From contig CAIMVB010000280.1 of NCBI GenBank assembly GCA_903844785.1, positions 1-5,904 of the forward strand: DNA of 5,904 nt, given 5' to 3'. This document shows positions 1 through 5,904 of this stretch, one piece after another; the stretch's first letter is position 1; the number at the start of each line of letters is the position of its first letter. This DNA is from an uncultured Rhodospirillales bacterium (lineage in GTDB: Bacteria; Pseudomonadota; Alphaproteobacteria; Acetobacterales; Acetobacteraceae). The notes beneath the pieces were generated by a model that worked only from the letters and a program-made list of their open reading frames with translations, did no database searches and had not been told where the DNA came from. The position numbers and the translations under genes are program-made.

Positions 1-533
1 CCCTCGGCGGAGCCCCAGCGCGTGCCGGGGCCGAGCTTCTCATCAAAGCCACCAAGCGCCAGCACCAGGCGGCGCGGCAGGAACAGGTTGAATTCAATCA
101 CGCTGGTCCAGACATTGGTCAGGTCAATCGCGCCCGAGGCGGCACGCCAGCGGCCAGACCCAAGCCCGCCTTCCGGCGATGCCGCTGGCCCTGTCAGCAC
201 ACCAAGCGTTGGGTTGGCGTGGAAGGCCGCATCTACCCGCGCCAATACGCCCTCCGGATAAAGGCAATCATCATCAGGGAAGGTGACGATCTCACCTTGT
301 GCGGCGCGCAGCCCAAGATTGCGCGCGTGATTGGCATTGCGGATGCTGGAACGCAGATGGGTCAGGCGCAGACGCGGCGCATAAGGCGCCAATACCGGCG
401 CCACCCGATCATCCGCATTTTGATCCACGATGATGACTTCAAGATCATCGCGGCCCTGCGCCAGCAGGCTTTCCAGCAATTCGCCGATTTCGCGGCTGCG
501 GCCAAGGGTTGCGACAATCAGCGAAAACCTCAT
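1..533 (-). CDS. GT2 glycosyltransferase, 3' end beyond the window (partial)
   Basis: The first 177 residues of a family 2 (GT-A fold) glycosyltransferase, which would transfer a sugar from a nucleotide-sugar donor to the growing lipid-linked glycan on the cytoplasmic side of the inner membrane. Seen in the sequence: an N-terminal strand with the start FSLIVATLGR (residues 3-12), a second nucleotide-binding strand ending VDQNADD (36-42), the conserved NHARNLGLR segment (68-76), the metal-binding triad FPDDDC (D87-D89), and GGFDEKLGPGTRWGSAE (161-177) at the edge; the two bases left over at the edge (GG) make residue 178 Gly. The acidic catalytic-base region expected after this motif lies outside the window. 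The start ATG at 533 overlaps the TGA of the upstream GT4 gene by four bases (ATGA), with a weak GGGA about ten bases before it. There is no sign of a frameshift. Family assignment is firm; donor and acceptor are unknown. Confidence 0.9.
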   Translation of the reverse strand, partial: MRFSLIVATLGRSREIGELLESLLAQGRDDLEVIIVDQNADDRVAPVLAPYAPRLRLTHLRSSIRNANHARNLGLRAAQGEIVTFPDDDCLYPEGVLARVDAAFHANPTLGVLTGPAASPEGGLGSGRWRAASGAIDLTNVWTSVIEFNLFLPRRLVLALGGFDEKLGPGTRWGSAE

Positions 534-1660
534 GCCGCAACAATCCCAAGCGCTTCATCCACTACGCGGCGGAAGTGCTGGCGGAAATGCGCGGCGCTGA
601 AGCGTTCTGCATTGGCGCGGCAATCTTCTGGCCGGATCGCATTTGGCATGGCCTCAAAGCGTTCCACTGCGGCGATCAAGCTTTCAGTGCTTTGGTGCTG
701 GAAGAAAAGCCCGGTTGGGTGCGCATCGGGCGGCGCAATCACGATATCGCGCGCCCCACCGCGGCCATAGGCAATCACCGGCGTGCCGCAGGCTTGCGCT
801 TCCACGGTGGCGATGCCGAAATCTTCTTCCGCCGCAAAAACAGCAGCGCGGGCGCCTTGGGTCAGCGCAATCAGTTCGGCGCGCGGCAGGCGGCCCTTGA
901 AGGTGATATTGGGCGCGTCACCGGCGGCGGCGCGCGCCTGCGCCTCATTCGGGCCATCGCCCACAATGATCAGCTTGCGATTCGGCATGGCGCGAAAGGC
1001 GGCGGCAATCAGGTCAACGCGCTTATAGGGCACGATGCGCGACGCAATCAGATAGTAATCGCCCTTGCTGCCCGAAGGCGTGAAGCTTTCAATATCCACC
1101 GGCGGGTGCAACACCCGCGCATCGCGCCGCCAGGTTTTTTGGATGCGTTCCGCGATATAGCTTGAATTGGCAAGCACGATATCGGGGTTGAGCGCACTTG
1201 CCCGGTCCCAAAGCCGCATGCGGTGCAACAACCAGCGCGTATAGGCGCCCTTCACGCCGCGCGTGAGCCCTGCTTCGCGCAGATATTGATGCTGCAAATC
1301 CCAGGCATAACGCATGGGGCTATGCACATAGGAAATATGAAGCTGTCCCGGCCCGGTCAGCACGCCTTTCGCGACCGCATGGGAGGATGAAATCACGACA
1401 TCATAGTCCGAAAGATCAAGCTGTTCGATGGCCAGTGGCATCAGCCCAAGAAATTTGCGGAAATGCTTGCGGGCAAAAGGCATGCGCTGGATGAAGCTGG
1501 TGGTGACTTGCTTGCCCTGCAAAAAACCACGTTCGGCTTCGGGCATGAAATCGCATACGGCGAAAACATCTGCTTCCGGCCATTCCAATAACAGCTGCTC
1601 CAGCACGCGTTCTGAACCCGCATAGCTATCCAGCCATTCATGCACCAGGGCGATCTTCAT
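530..1660 (-). CDS. GT4 glycosyltransferase, WbaZ-like
   Basis: A complete 376-residue GT-B retaining glycosyltransferase of family 4, expected to add one sugar to the lipid-linked intermediate in the cytoplasm. The N-terminal acceptor domain opens MKIALVHEWL with the loop YAGSERVL (13-20), a variant of the usual GGAER. SYVHSPMRYAWD (110-121) and HPPVD (185-189) follow. The C-terminal donor-binding domain has ASRIVPYKRVDL (206-217), VGDGP (233-237) and the EX7E signature EDFGIATVE with E279 and E287, followed by ACGTPVIAYGRGG. From memory these features resemble the WbaZ-like mannosyltransferase group, but mannose specificity is only a guess. The frame stays open upstream to a TTG at 1711; I chose the ATG at 1660 because it gives the family-typical N-terminus, has GGAAAG eight bases upstream and forms an ATGA overlap with the stop of the preceding GT4 gene. 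Its own TGA overlaps the next start in the same way. Confidence 0.93.
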   Translation of the reverse strand: MKIALVHEWLDSYAGSERVLEQLLLEWPEADVFAVCDFMPEAERGFLQGKQVTTSFIQRMPFARKHFRKFLGLMPLAIEQLDLSDYDVVISSSHAVAKGVLTGPGQLHISYVHSPMRYAWDLQHQYLREAGLTRGVKGAYTRWLLHRMRLWDRASALNPDIVLANSSYIAERIQKTWRRDARVLHPPVDIESFTPSGSKGDYYLIASRIVPYKRVDLIAAAFRAMPNRKLIIVGDGPNEAQARAAAGDAPNITFKGRLPRAELIALTQGARAAVFAAEEDFGIATVEAQACGTPVIAYGRGGARDIVIAPPDAHPTGLFFQHQSTESLIAAVERFEAMPNAIRPEDCRANAERFSAAHFRQHFRRVVDEALGIVAA

Positions 1661-2733
1661 GGCGCTTTCTTTCCGACCAGAGACAACAAGGCAAGGGCCG
1701 CTTTTTCCCAAGTGTAAAGCGCTGCGCGTCGCAGCCCGGCAGTACGCATGCCGTCGGCAAGGCCTTCTTCATCCAGCAAGCGTTCCATGGCTTCCGCGAG
1801 TGTCTCCGGGCGCAGCGGGTCGAACCAGAGCGCGGCTTCGCCGCAAACTTCCGGCACCGCGCCAGCATAGGCGGCAATAACAGGGCAGCCACAGGTCATG
1901 GCTTCCAGCGGCGGCAGGCCAAAGCCTTCATAGCGCGATGGAAAAATCAAACAGAGCGCGTTTTCATAAAGTGCCCGCAATTCGGCATCACTGACGCGGC
2001 CCAGGATCAGCCCGGCATCGGCGGCGGGGCCTCCGCCGGCGCGAAATACGGCGGGATCAGCCGCGCCCGCCACGGCTAGCGTCAAGCCGCGTTGTCCCAA
2101 AATGGTTGCGGCGGAAGTCAGAGCTGTGAGGTTTTTATGCGCCGCCGGATTGCCGACCACTAGCGCATAGCGGCCCGGTACCAGCCCATGGCGGGCGATG
2201 ATGTCGGCATCGGCGGAGATGCGTAGCATGTGATCGCCGCCTTCCGGAAGCACGCCGATAGCCTCAGGCGCCACACTCAGCGCCGCAGCAATGCGCCCGC
2301 GCGAAAATTCTGAAACGGTCAGCAATTGCGCACCAGTCCGCGCCAGCATCTTGTGCAGAAAGCGATACCAGGCGCGAAAGGCAAAGGAATAGCTCTCTGG
2401 CGTATCAAACACGCCGGCATCATGGATCACGACGGCCTGGTTTCGCTCCAGCATCAGCGGGGCTGTATTGCCAAGGTTGATCAGGAAGCTGCCATTGGCG
2501 GCTTTGGGCAATTCCCATTGTTCCCAGATCTGGCCGGATTTCTGGCCAATGGCTTGCGCTTCGAAATAGGCGAAGGGGCTTTGCGCCACGCTGCTCGGCA
2601 TGAAGAGATTTGCCTTGGGCCAAGCATCATTGCCCGCCAGCCGATCCGCCGCTGCAGTGATCTCACGCGCGAACCGCTGCACGCCTGTCATGCCCTGCGT
2701 CAGAAACCGGCCATTGATAGCGATTGGCATCAT
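1657..2733 (-). CDS. GT4 glycosyltransferase, MtfB/WbdB-like
   Basis: A complete 358-residue GT-B glycosyltransferase of family 4, distinct from its downstream neighbour. The N-terminal domain shows the loop GMTGVQRFARE (14-24), VVIHDAGVFDTPESY (101-115) and TVSEFSR (139-145). The donor-binding domain has VVGNPAAHKNL (192-202), where relatives usually read PRKN, then the EX7E motif YEGFGLPPLEAM with E269 and E277, CGCPVIA (281-287) and GEAALWFDP (298-306). This pattern is that of GT4 enzymes related to the mannosyltransferases MtfB/WbdB; the real donor is not known. The frame is open upstream to a TTG at 2985, which would add 84 residues antisense to nothing but overlapping the flippase gene in another frame, so I reject that start. 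Two tandem ATG codons occur at 2733 and 2730. The first is preferred: it makes an ATGA overlap with the flippase stop and is closer to an AAAGGGG element about 11 bases upstream. Confidence 0.92.
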   Translation of the reverse strand: MMPIAINGRFLTQGMTGVQRFAREITAAADRLAGNDAWPKANLFMPSSVAQSPFAYFEAQAIGQKSGQIWEQWELPKAANGSFLINLGNTAPLMLERNQAVVIHDAGVFDTPESYSFAFRAWYRFLHKMLARTGAQLLTVSEFSRGRIAAALSVAPEAIGVLPEGGDHMLRISADADIIARHGLVPGRYALVVGNPAAHKNLTALTSAATILGQRGLTLAVAGAADPAVFRAGGGPAADAGLILGRVSDAELRALYENALCLIFPSRYEGFGLPPLEAMTCGCPVIAAYAGAVPEVCGEAALWFDPLRPETLAEAMERLLDEEGLADGMRTAGLRRAALYTWEKAALALLSLVGKKAP

Positions 2734-4250
2734 GCGCTGCGGCGCCCCTTTCCGCGGATCAGCGCCAAAGCGCTGGACTTGTCTTGCGGAGCGGCAATGG
2801 ACCAGCCAGCGGTGAAAACCAAGCCAAAAACCAAGGCCGCCAGCAGCGCGGGCCAAAGCCAACCGCCCATCGGCACCAGCAAGGCCAAGCCAAGCCCGGC
2901 CGGCAAGATTGGCCAAAGTAGATCGCGCATTGTCTCTCGGGCTGCGGGGTATAGCCGCGCGGCGGCCCAGCAGCGCCCCAGGCAATCCAGCACGCAGCGC
3001 GCAGCCCAGGCCATAGCTGCGCCTTCAATACCAAGCCAGGGCAAAAGCGCGGCGCTGAGTGGCAAAAAGATCAGCGCCAGAGCCAGGGAGATTTTGGCGG
3101 TCACATCCGGCCGTCCGATAGCTTCCAGCAATACCCCAGGCACGAAAGCAAGGCATGAAAAGAAAATGCCAAATGCAAGGATCCGCAGCACTGGGCCACC
3201 GCCTGCGGCAAAAGCATCGCCCAACCACAACCTGAGGAAAAGCTCAGCCCCGGGGATAAGGATCAAGGAGGCCGGCAAGCTTAGCAGCATGACAATCAGC
3301 GCACCGCGCTTGACAAGAAGAGCGGTATTTTGCGGTAGTTCCCGAAAACTAGAGGCAATGGCAGGTAGCATTGTTTGGGTGACGGCAACTGGCACGATCC
3401 AAAGCCGAATGATCAGATCAAGCGGTGTTGCGTAAAAAGCGACGGCAGAAAGCGTTAGCATGGCGCCGATGATGAAACGATCCGCGTAAAGCAAGAACTG
3501 CGTCAATGCGCCGGAAAGGCTCATCCAAATGCCCTGGCGCAGCAAGGGGCGCATCAGGGCGAAGCGCGCGTCCCGTAAACCCAGCCCCGGCACATCACGC
3601 TGCGCAATGATGGCATAGGCAATGCCACTCAAGAGCCGGACCAAAAGTACGGCTAGCATGACACCAATCAAGCTATTCCAGAAGAACAGCACCAGCAGAG
3701 GGCCAAGGTAGTAAAAGGTATTGAGTGGGATATTGACCAAATTGGCGAGGCGAAATCGCTGCCAGGCGGAAAGAACGCCCCAAAGCGCGGCATTCAACAC
3801 CACCAAAGGCGCCCCGGCGGCGAGCAATTTAAAGGCGGTGATCGCTTCCTGCTGCAAGCCTTCCGGCACGTTGAGGAATTTGCTGAGCAACCAGGGCACA
3901 GTGAGAAAAAGTGCTGCCGACATGACGCATGATACGCCCAGTAACGCCAAAAGCGTCGCCCCAATCATGGCACGCGCTTCTTCAACGGCACCCGAGCCTA
4001 GCTTTTCCGATACGCCACGCGTCAGCGCCATCCCAAGGCCAAGATCGAAAACACCGAAAATACCAATGAGAGCCAGGGCCAGCGTGAAAAGCCCCCAGCG
4101 CTCTACGCCGAGCGCACTCACCAGAAAGGGCGTTATGACAAGCGCCAAGAGCAAGGGCAGTCCGCGCCCAAGCCCATTCCACAGAATGCCAGAAACAAGT
4201 CTTTTTCCGCCCGCCCGCTCCGCGGTTTCGGACAGTTGCGCCTCAGCCAT
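2730..4250 (-). CDS. Polysaccharide flippase (Wzx-like, MOP superfamily)
   Basis: A 506-residue integral inner-membrane protein that most likely flips an undecaprenyl-diphosphate-linked oligosaccharide from the cytoplasmic to the periplasmic leaflet. I count about 12-14 hydrophobic segments, roughly at 19-47, 52-74, 94-123, 140-162, 172-216 (two), 241-263, 268-290, 316-338, 355-378, 386-404, 408-430, 443-461 and 464-487, in the paired arrangement of MATE/Wzx proteins. The opening stretch, with WNGLGRGLP followed by a helix and ALGVERWGLFTLA, is typical of the polysaccharide biosynthesis flippase family, as are LYADRFIIGAMLTLSAVAFYATP in the middle and the GRPD loop near 379-382. Length is a little above the usual 420-500. 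A strong AAGGGA six bases before the ATG supports the start. It lies between the initiating transferase and three glycosyltransferases, which fits Wzx. Substrate specificity cannot be read; the family is very divergent, so the gene symbol is left blank. Confidence 0.92.
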   Translation of the reverse strand: MAEAQLSETAERAGGKRLVSGILWNGLGRGLPLLLALVITPFLVSALGVERWGLFTLALALIGIFGVFDLGLGMALTRGVSEKLGSGAVEEARAMIGATLLALLGVSCVMSAALFLTVPWLLSKFLNVPEGLQQEAITAFKLLAAGAPLVVLNAALWGVLSAWQRFRLANLVNIPLNTFYYLGPLLVLFFWNSLIGVMLAVLLVRLLSGIAYAIIAQRDVPGLGLRDARFALMRPLLRQGIWMSLSGALTQFLLYADRFIIGAMLTLSAVAFYATPLDLIIRLWIVPVAVTQTMLPAIASSFRELPQNTALLVKRGALIVMLLSLPASLILIPGAELFLRLWLGDAFAAGGGPVLRILAFGIFFSCLAFVPGVLLEAIGRPDVTAKISLALALIFLPLSAALLPWLGIEGAAMAWAARCVLDCLGRCWAAARLYPAARETMRDLLWPILPAGLGLALLVPMGGWLWPALLAALVFGLVFTAGWSIAAPQDKSSALALIRGKGRRSA

Positions 4251-4262
4251 TGGAAATCCCTT
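4251..4262 (-). promoter_or_regulatory. Ribosome binding site of the flippase gene
   Basis: On the minus strand GAAGGGA precedes the ATG at 4250 with a six-base spacer. It is the best Shine-Dalgarno match in the window and marks the flippase as independently initiated, unlike the three downstream genes, whose starts overlap the preceding stops. Confidence 0.7.
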
Positions 4263-4291
4263 CAGCTGGGCAAGCCGACAACTTAGTAACG

Positions 4292-4315
4292 GGGCGCGGG
4301 GTTAACGCCGCGCCC
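4292..4315 (-). terminator. GC-rich intercistronic hairpin without a T-run
   Basis: GGGCGCGG (4292-4299) and CCGCGCCC (4308-4315) form a perfect 8-bp all-GC stem with an 8-base loop that contains GTTAAC. It lies eight bases after the stop of the sugar transferase and 41 bases before the flippase start, in a 73-bp gap. The bases after it on the transcribed strand (CGTTACTAAG) contain no T-run, so full intrinsic termination is unlikely. A partial terminator, or an RNA-stabilising or processing element that sets the level of the first gene above the rest, fits better. The structure is certain as sequence; the function is inferred. Confidence 0.5.
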
Positions 4316-4323
4316 GATCAACA

Positions 4324-5010
4324 TCAATGTGCGCCGCGGCGCGACAATACCGCAACCGGTGTACGCAGCAGAATGGCAATATCCGCGAGAAGCGAGGGGC
4401 GGGACACATAGGCAACATCAAGCGCCACACGCGATTCGTAGGAGGTTTCGCTACGGCCGCTCACCTGCCAGAGCCCGGTGATGCCGGGGCGCACCGCCAT
4501 GTAATGCGCGGCCGAGGCGCCGTAATAACGATCAATCTCCGCTTCCTGAACCGGGCGGGGGCCGACGAGGCTCATTTCGCCGCGCAGCACATTGATCAGC
4601 TGCGGCAATTCATCAAGGCTGGTGGAGCGCAGGAAGCGGCCAATGCGCGTGATGCGTGGGTCATTCTTGAGCTTACGCGTGGCGTCCCATTCGGCGCGCG
4701 CCGCAGGGTCATTCGCCAGCAAGTCTTCAAGACGGGCTTGCGAATCAATCACCATGGAACGGAATTTGAGGCAGCCGAAAAGCTTGCCACCGCGCCCAAC
4801 GCGCTGATGCGCGAAGAAGGCTGGCCCACCATCGGCGCGCACCATCATCGCCACAATCAGGAAGAAAGGCGCCAGCACCACAAGCCCAAGGCCTGCGCCG
4901 ACAATATCCAGAGCGCGCTTGGCGATGGGGAAGAACAAAATACGGTCCCGTTCCAGACCAATGGTCTGGGTGGCGGGTTGCTGGATGGTCTGTACGGGTA
5001 CGCTGGACAT
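4324..5010 (-). CDS. Initiating sugar-1-phosphate transferase (ExoY-like)
   Basis: A 228-residue bacterial sugar transferase (polyprenyl-phosphate hexose-1-phosphate transferase), expected to move a sugar-1-phosphate from a nucleotide sugar to undecaprenyl phosphate and so begin the repeat unit at the inner membrane. Visible motifs: AKRALD (30-35) leading into one hydrophobic re-entrant helix (36-57), GGPAFFAHQRVGRGGKLFG (61-79), LKFRSM (81-86), the catalytic SLDELPQL (D133/E134), GEMSLVGPRP (144-153) and PGITGLWQVSGRS (175-187). It has only the catalytic core, without the N-terminal four-helix and Rossmann-like part of WbaP/WcaJ enzymes; size and motif wording resemble ExoY. The frame is open upstream to a GTG at 5067, but the ATG at 5010 has AGGA just before it and already leaves 30 residues before the KR motif. 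The sugar may be galactose or glucose by analogy with ExoY; that is not proven. Confidence 0.93.
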   Translation of the reverse strand: MSSVPVQTIQQPATQTIGLERDRILFFPIAKRALDIVGAGLGLVVLAPFFLIVAMMVRADGGPAFFAHQRVGRGGKLFGCLKFRSMVIDSQARLEDLLANDPAARAEWDATRKLKNDPRITRIGRFLRSTSLDELPQLINVLRGEMSLVGPRPVQEAEIDRYYGASAAHYMAVRPGITGLWQVSGRSETSYESRVALDVAYVSRPSLLADIAILLRTPVAVLSRRGAH

Positions 5011-5036
5011 CGTGTCCTGAGCCTTCGAACCTGAGT

Positions 5037-5059
5037 GAAAGAGGCTGCAAACCTCTCCC
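5037..5059 (-). promoter_or_regulatory. Possible leader-RNA hairpin before the sugar transferase
   Basis: Read on the minus strand, GGGAGAGG (5059-5052) can pair with CCTCTTTC (5044-5037) around a 7-base loop, giving eight pairs of which two are G-U. It ends 26 bases before the ATG, so it would lie in the 5' leader if transcription starts upstream of it. It does not cover the AGGA near the start codon. A role in mRNA stability or translation is possible but not shown. Confidence 0.3.
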
Positions 5060-5065
5060 TGGGGC

Positions 5066-5079
5066 ACCGGATTTCCGGT
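5066..5079. promoter_or_regulatory. 14-bp palindrome, candidate operator
   Basis: ACCGGA-TT-TCCGGT: two perfect 6-base arms with a 2-base centre, 56 bp before the start codon of the sugar transferase. It overlaps the weak candidate -10 element at 5077-5082, a position where a bound repressor would block transcription. The symmetry is seen directly; the operator role is inference. Confidence 0.35.
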
Positions 5080-5118
5080 ATTGGAAAAGTGTTAAAGCCT
5101 TCAACAGGGGCGGATTTG

Positions 5119-5134
5119 GGCCGCGCTTGCGGCC
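5119..5134. repeat. Inverted repeat GGCCGC-GCTT-GCGGCC
   Basis: Two perfect 6-base arms around a 4-base loop. On the minus strand the stem would form after the end of the membrane-protein gene but is not followed by a T-run (the next bases are CAAATCC), so it is not a standard intrinsic terminator. It could be a Rho-independent remnant, a protein-binding site or chance in GC-rich DNA. Confidence 0.4.
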
Positions 5135-5177
5135 AGATTGTGGCAAACGCGCCGCCTTCAAAGGTGGGACGGTTTTG

Positions 5178-5228
5178 ATTCAAGTAAAATATCAGAAAAA
5201 ATTACTAAATATATGAAATATATAAAAT
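5178..5228. other. AT-rich block with a tandem AAATATAT repeat
   Basis: Fifty-one bases with only six G or C, directly after the stop codon of the membrane-protein gene, in a window that is otherwise clearly GC-rich. It contains the direct repeat AAATATAT at 5207-5214 and again at 5216-5223, separated by one G. Such blocks upstream of operons can act as UP elements, as easily melted DNA or as binding sites for xenogeneic silencers such as MucR, Ros or H-NS-like proteins; which one applies here is inference. There is no GC-rich stem with a T-run, so a classical terminator for the upstream gene is not visible here. Confidence 0.6.
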
Positions 5229-5904
5229 CTATCTTCGGCTAACCCATCCAGGCGCCAGCACCCAAAGTCCGTTGAACCCGCCAATTAGGTCACGGCCTGG
5301 CTGATGGCTGGCCCCGGCGAGCAAAAGCGCGCCCTCATCGCCCAAAACATAAAGCGTTTTGGGCTCAAATTCCCCCTCGGCCAATTGTTGCGCCAGCTTT
5401 GCGTTCAACGCCGCGACCAACTTTGGGTCGAGTCGCGCCAGATAGACCGCATCGGTCTCAAGCCCTTTGCTTGCCGCATAGACGGCGATCTCCTCCCACC
5501 AGGGGGCTTGATTGCCGGAGGGGATGATGCGGATGCGAGTGTAATGGCGCGCGGCCTCCGCCCAAAATGGGTCCGAAAGGCGTAAAGGCACGGTGGCGGC
5601 AGTGGGTGGGAAGAAGTGATGCAGCCGGGCAAAGCCGGGGCGCATGTCCAGGATTTGGAACAGCACCAGACCCGCCAGCACAAAGCCGGCAAGCCGCCCG
5701 CCGAGCCAACGGATCAGCAGAAACACCGAAAGTATCAGCGCGGTGTAGCCGAGTGGCCAGATGAAGCGTTCCGAGGCGCGAAGGGCATCGGCATAGCGCA
5801 GAATCGCCTCTGGCAGTTCAAAAACCGTGAAGCTGACCCCCGCGATGGAGACATTGGGCGAGATGGCGAATAACGCCATGGCGGCCAGAACCAACACCAG
5901 CGGC
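5229..5904 (-). CDS. Membrane protein of unknown function, C-terminal part (DUF6311-like?)
   Basis: The last 224 codons of a gene that enters from the right edge; the frame is open to the edge, so the true start is outside the window, and it ends with TAG at 5231-5229. The visible part begins inside a hydrophobic helix, passes through a short extramembrane stretch containing LRASERFIWPLGYTAL, and continues into one or two further helices (to about ILDMRP). A soluble tail of about 150 residues follows, with RIRIIPSGN, WWEEIAVYAASKG, PKTLYVLGDEGALLL and finally FNGLWVLAPGW. The R-A-S-x-R-F-x-W-P-x-x-Y element and the tail ending recall, from memory, DUF6311 membrane proteins, which are large multi-spanning proteins often found near sugar-related genes; I cannot verify this without a profile search. 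I do not assign a reaction. It is on the same strand as the polysaccharide genes but separated by 218 bp, so it may be a separate transcription unit. Confidence 0.8.
   Translation of the reverse strand, partial: PLVLVLAAMALFAISPNVSIAGVSFTVFELPEAILRYADALRASERFIWPLGYTALILSVFLLIRWLGGRLAGFVLAGLVLFQILDMRPGFARLHHFFPPTAATVPLRLSDPFWAEAARHYTRIRIIPSGNQAPWWEEIAVYAASKGLETDAVYLARLDPKLVAALNAKLAQQLAEGEFEPKTLYVLGDEGALLLAGASHQPGRDLIGGFNGLWVLAPGWVSRR

Larger units (their letters stand above)
5011..5228 (-). promoter_or_regulatory. Intergenic region: probable promoter and 5' leader of the polysaccharide operon
   Basis: This is the only gap over 100 bp in the window and the only plausible place for a promoter driving the initiating transferase and the genes after it. 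It starts (in the direction of transcription) with an AT-rich block and then holds three short inverted repeats, listed separately. One weak sigma-70-like pair can be drawn on the minus strand, TTGAAG at 5104-5099 and AATACC at 5082-5077 with a 16-base spacer, but both hexamers are poor matches and I would not rely on them. A second TTGAAGGC occurs 57 bp upstream (5161-5154). I see no convincing small gene or leader peptide. Confidence 0.4.

Noticed and set aside
509..1165. A 218-codon plus-strand open frame opposite the second GT4 gene
   Set aside because: It has no motif and a biased composition (Arg, His, Ala, Gly). The minus-strand frame carries the EX7E and donor-site motifs.
2734..2985. 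An 84-residue N-terminal extension of the first GT4 gene from a TTG at 2985
   Set aside because: It would lie out of frame inside the 3' end of the flippase gene. The GT4 family normally starts near the PIAINGRFL strand, right at the ATG pair at 2733/2730.
2326..3435. A 369-codon open frame on the plus strand, antisense to the flippase and the first GT4 gene
   Set aside because: Its translation is rich in Ala, Arg, Ser and Pro with no recognisable motif. It lies opposite two clearly real genes with family signatures, as is common in GC-rich DNA.
4327..5034. A 235-codon plus-strand open frame opposite the sugar transferase
   Set aside because: It is almost an exact mirror of a well-supported gene and has no recognisable domain or convincing ribosome binding site.
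5011..5067. A 19-residue N-terminal extension of the sugar transferase from a GTG at 5067
   Set aside because: The ATG at 5010 has an AGGA just upstream and already gives 30 residues before the KR motif. The extension has no family resemblance and would overlap the candidate operator and leader hairpin.
4745..5183. Minus-strand frames starting at TTG codons near 5161 and 5183 as possible leader peptides or a small gene
   Set aside because: They have non-ATG starts and no clear Shine-Dalgarno, and they run far into the sugar transferase gene in the wrong frame with low-complexity translations.
5178..5228. AT-rich block as the scar or edge of a mobile element
   Set aside because: I see no terminal inverted repeats, no target-site duplication and no transposase or integrase remnant around it.
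1..5904. A new defence or other unusual system
   Set aside because: Apart from the partial membrane protein, each gene has clear family motifs that fit polysaccharide synthesis. Nothing else in the sequence points to nucleic-acid targeting, toxin-antitoxin or retroelement functions.

Overview
The window looks like part of a cell-surface or exopolysaccharide biosynthesis locus from a GC-rich alphaproteobacterium-like genome. The taxonomic guess rests on base composition, codon use and the ExoY-like style of the initiating transferase. It is inference, and I cannot name a genus. All six genes I can support lie on the minus strand, so transcription runs from high to low coordinates. The outermost two genes are cut by the window edges. 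There is no RNA gene, mobile element or CRISPR array that I can see.

Layout in transcription order: (1) 5904-5229, the C-terminal part of a membrane protein with at least two membrane segments and a soluble tail, possibly of the DUF6311 type. (2) 5228-5011, a 218-bp gap that starts with a strikingly AT-rich stretch and contains three short inverted repeats. It probably holds the promoter and 5' leader of the next operon. (3) 5010-4324, a short ExoY-like polyprenyl-phosphate sugar-1-phosphate transferase that would start the lipid-linked repeat unit. (4) 4323-4251, a 73-bp gap with a perfect GC-rich hairpin. (5) 4250-2730, a Wzx/MOP-type polysaccharide flippase. (6) 2733-1657 and 1660-530, two different GT4 glycosyltransferases. 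(7) 533-1, the N-terminal 177 residues of a GT2 glycosyltransferase that runs off the left edge.

The last four genes are joined by three identical ATGA stop/start overlaps, which fixes their starts and suggests translational coupling. Together the genes give a coherent path: sugar-1-phosphate is loaded on undecaprenyl phosphate at the inner membrane, three cytoplasmic glycosyltransferases (GT4, GT4, GT2) extend the glycan, and the flippase moves the lipid-linked product to the periplasm. This is the logic of a Wzx/Wzy-type pathway. No polymerase (Wzy), copolymerase/chain-length regulator (Wzc/Wzz) or export porin (Wza) is in view. The sugars, and whether the product is capsule, EPS or O-antigen, cannot be read from the sequence.

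I did not find a convincing new system. The points most worth a second look are the little-known membrane protein, the structured leader before the initiating transferase, the non-canonical intergenic hairpin and the run of coupled starts.
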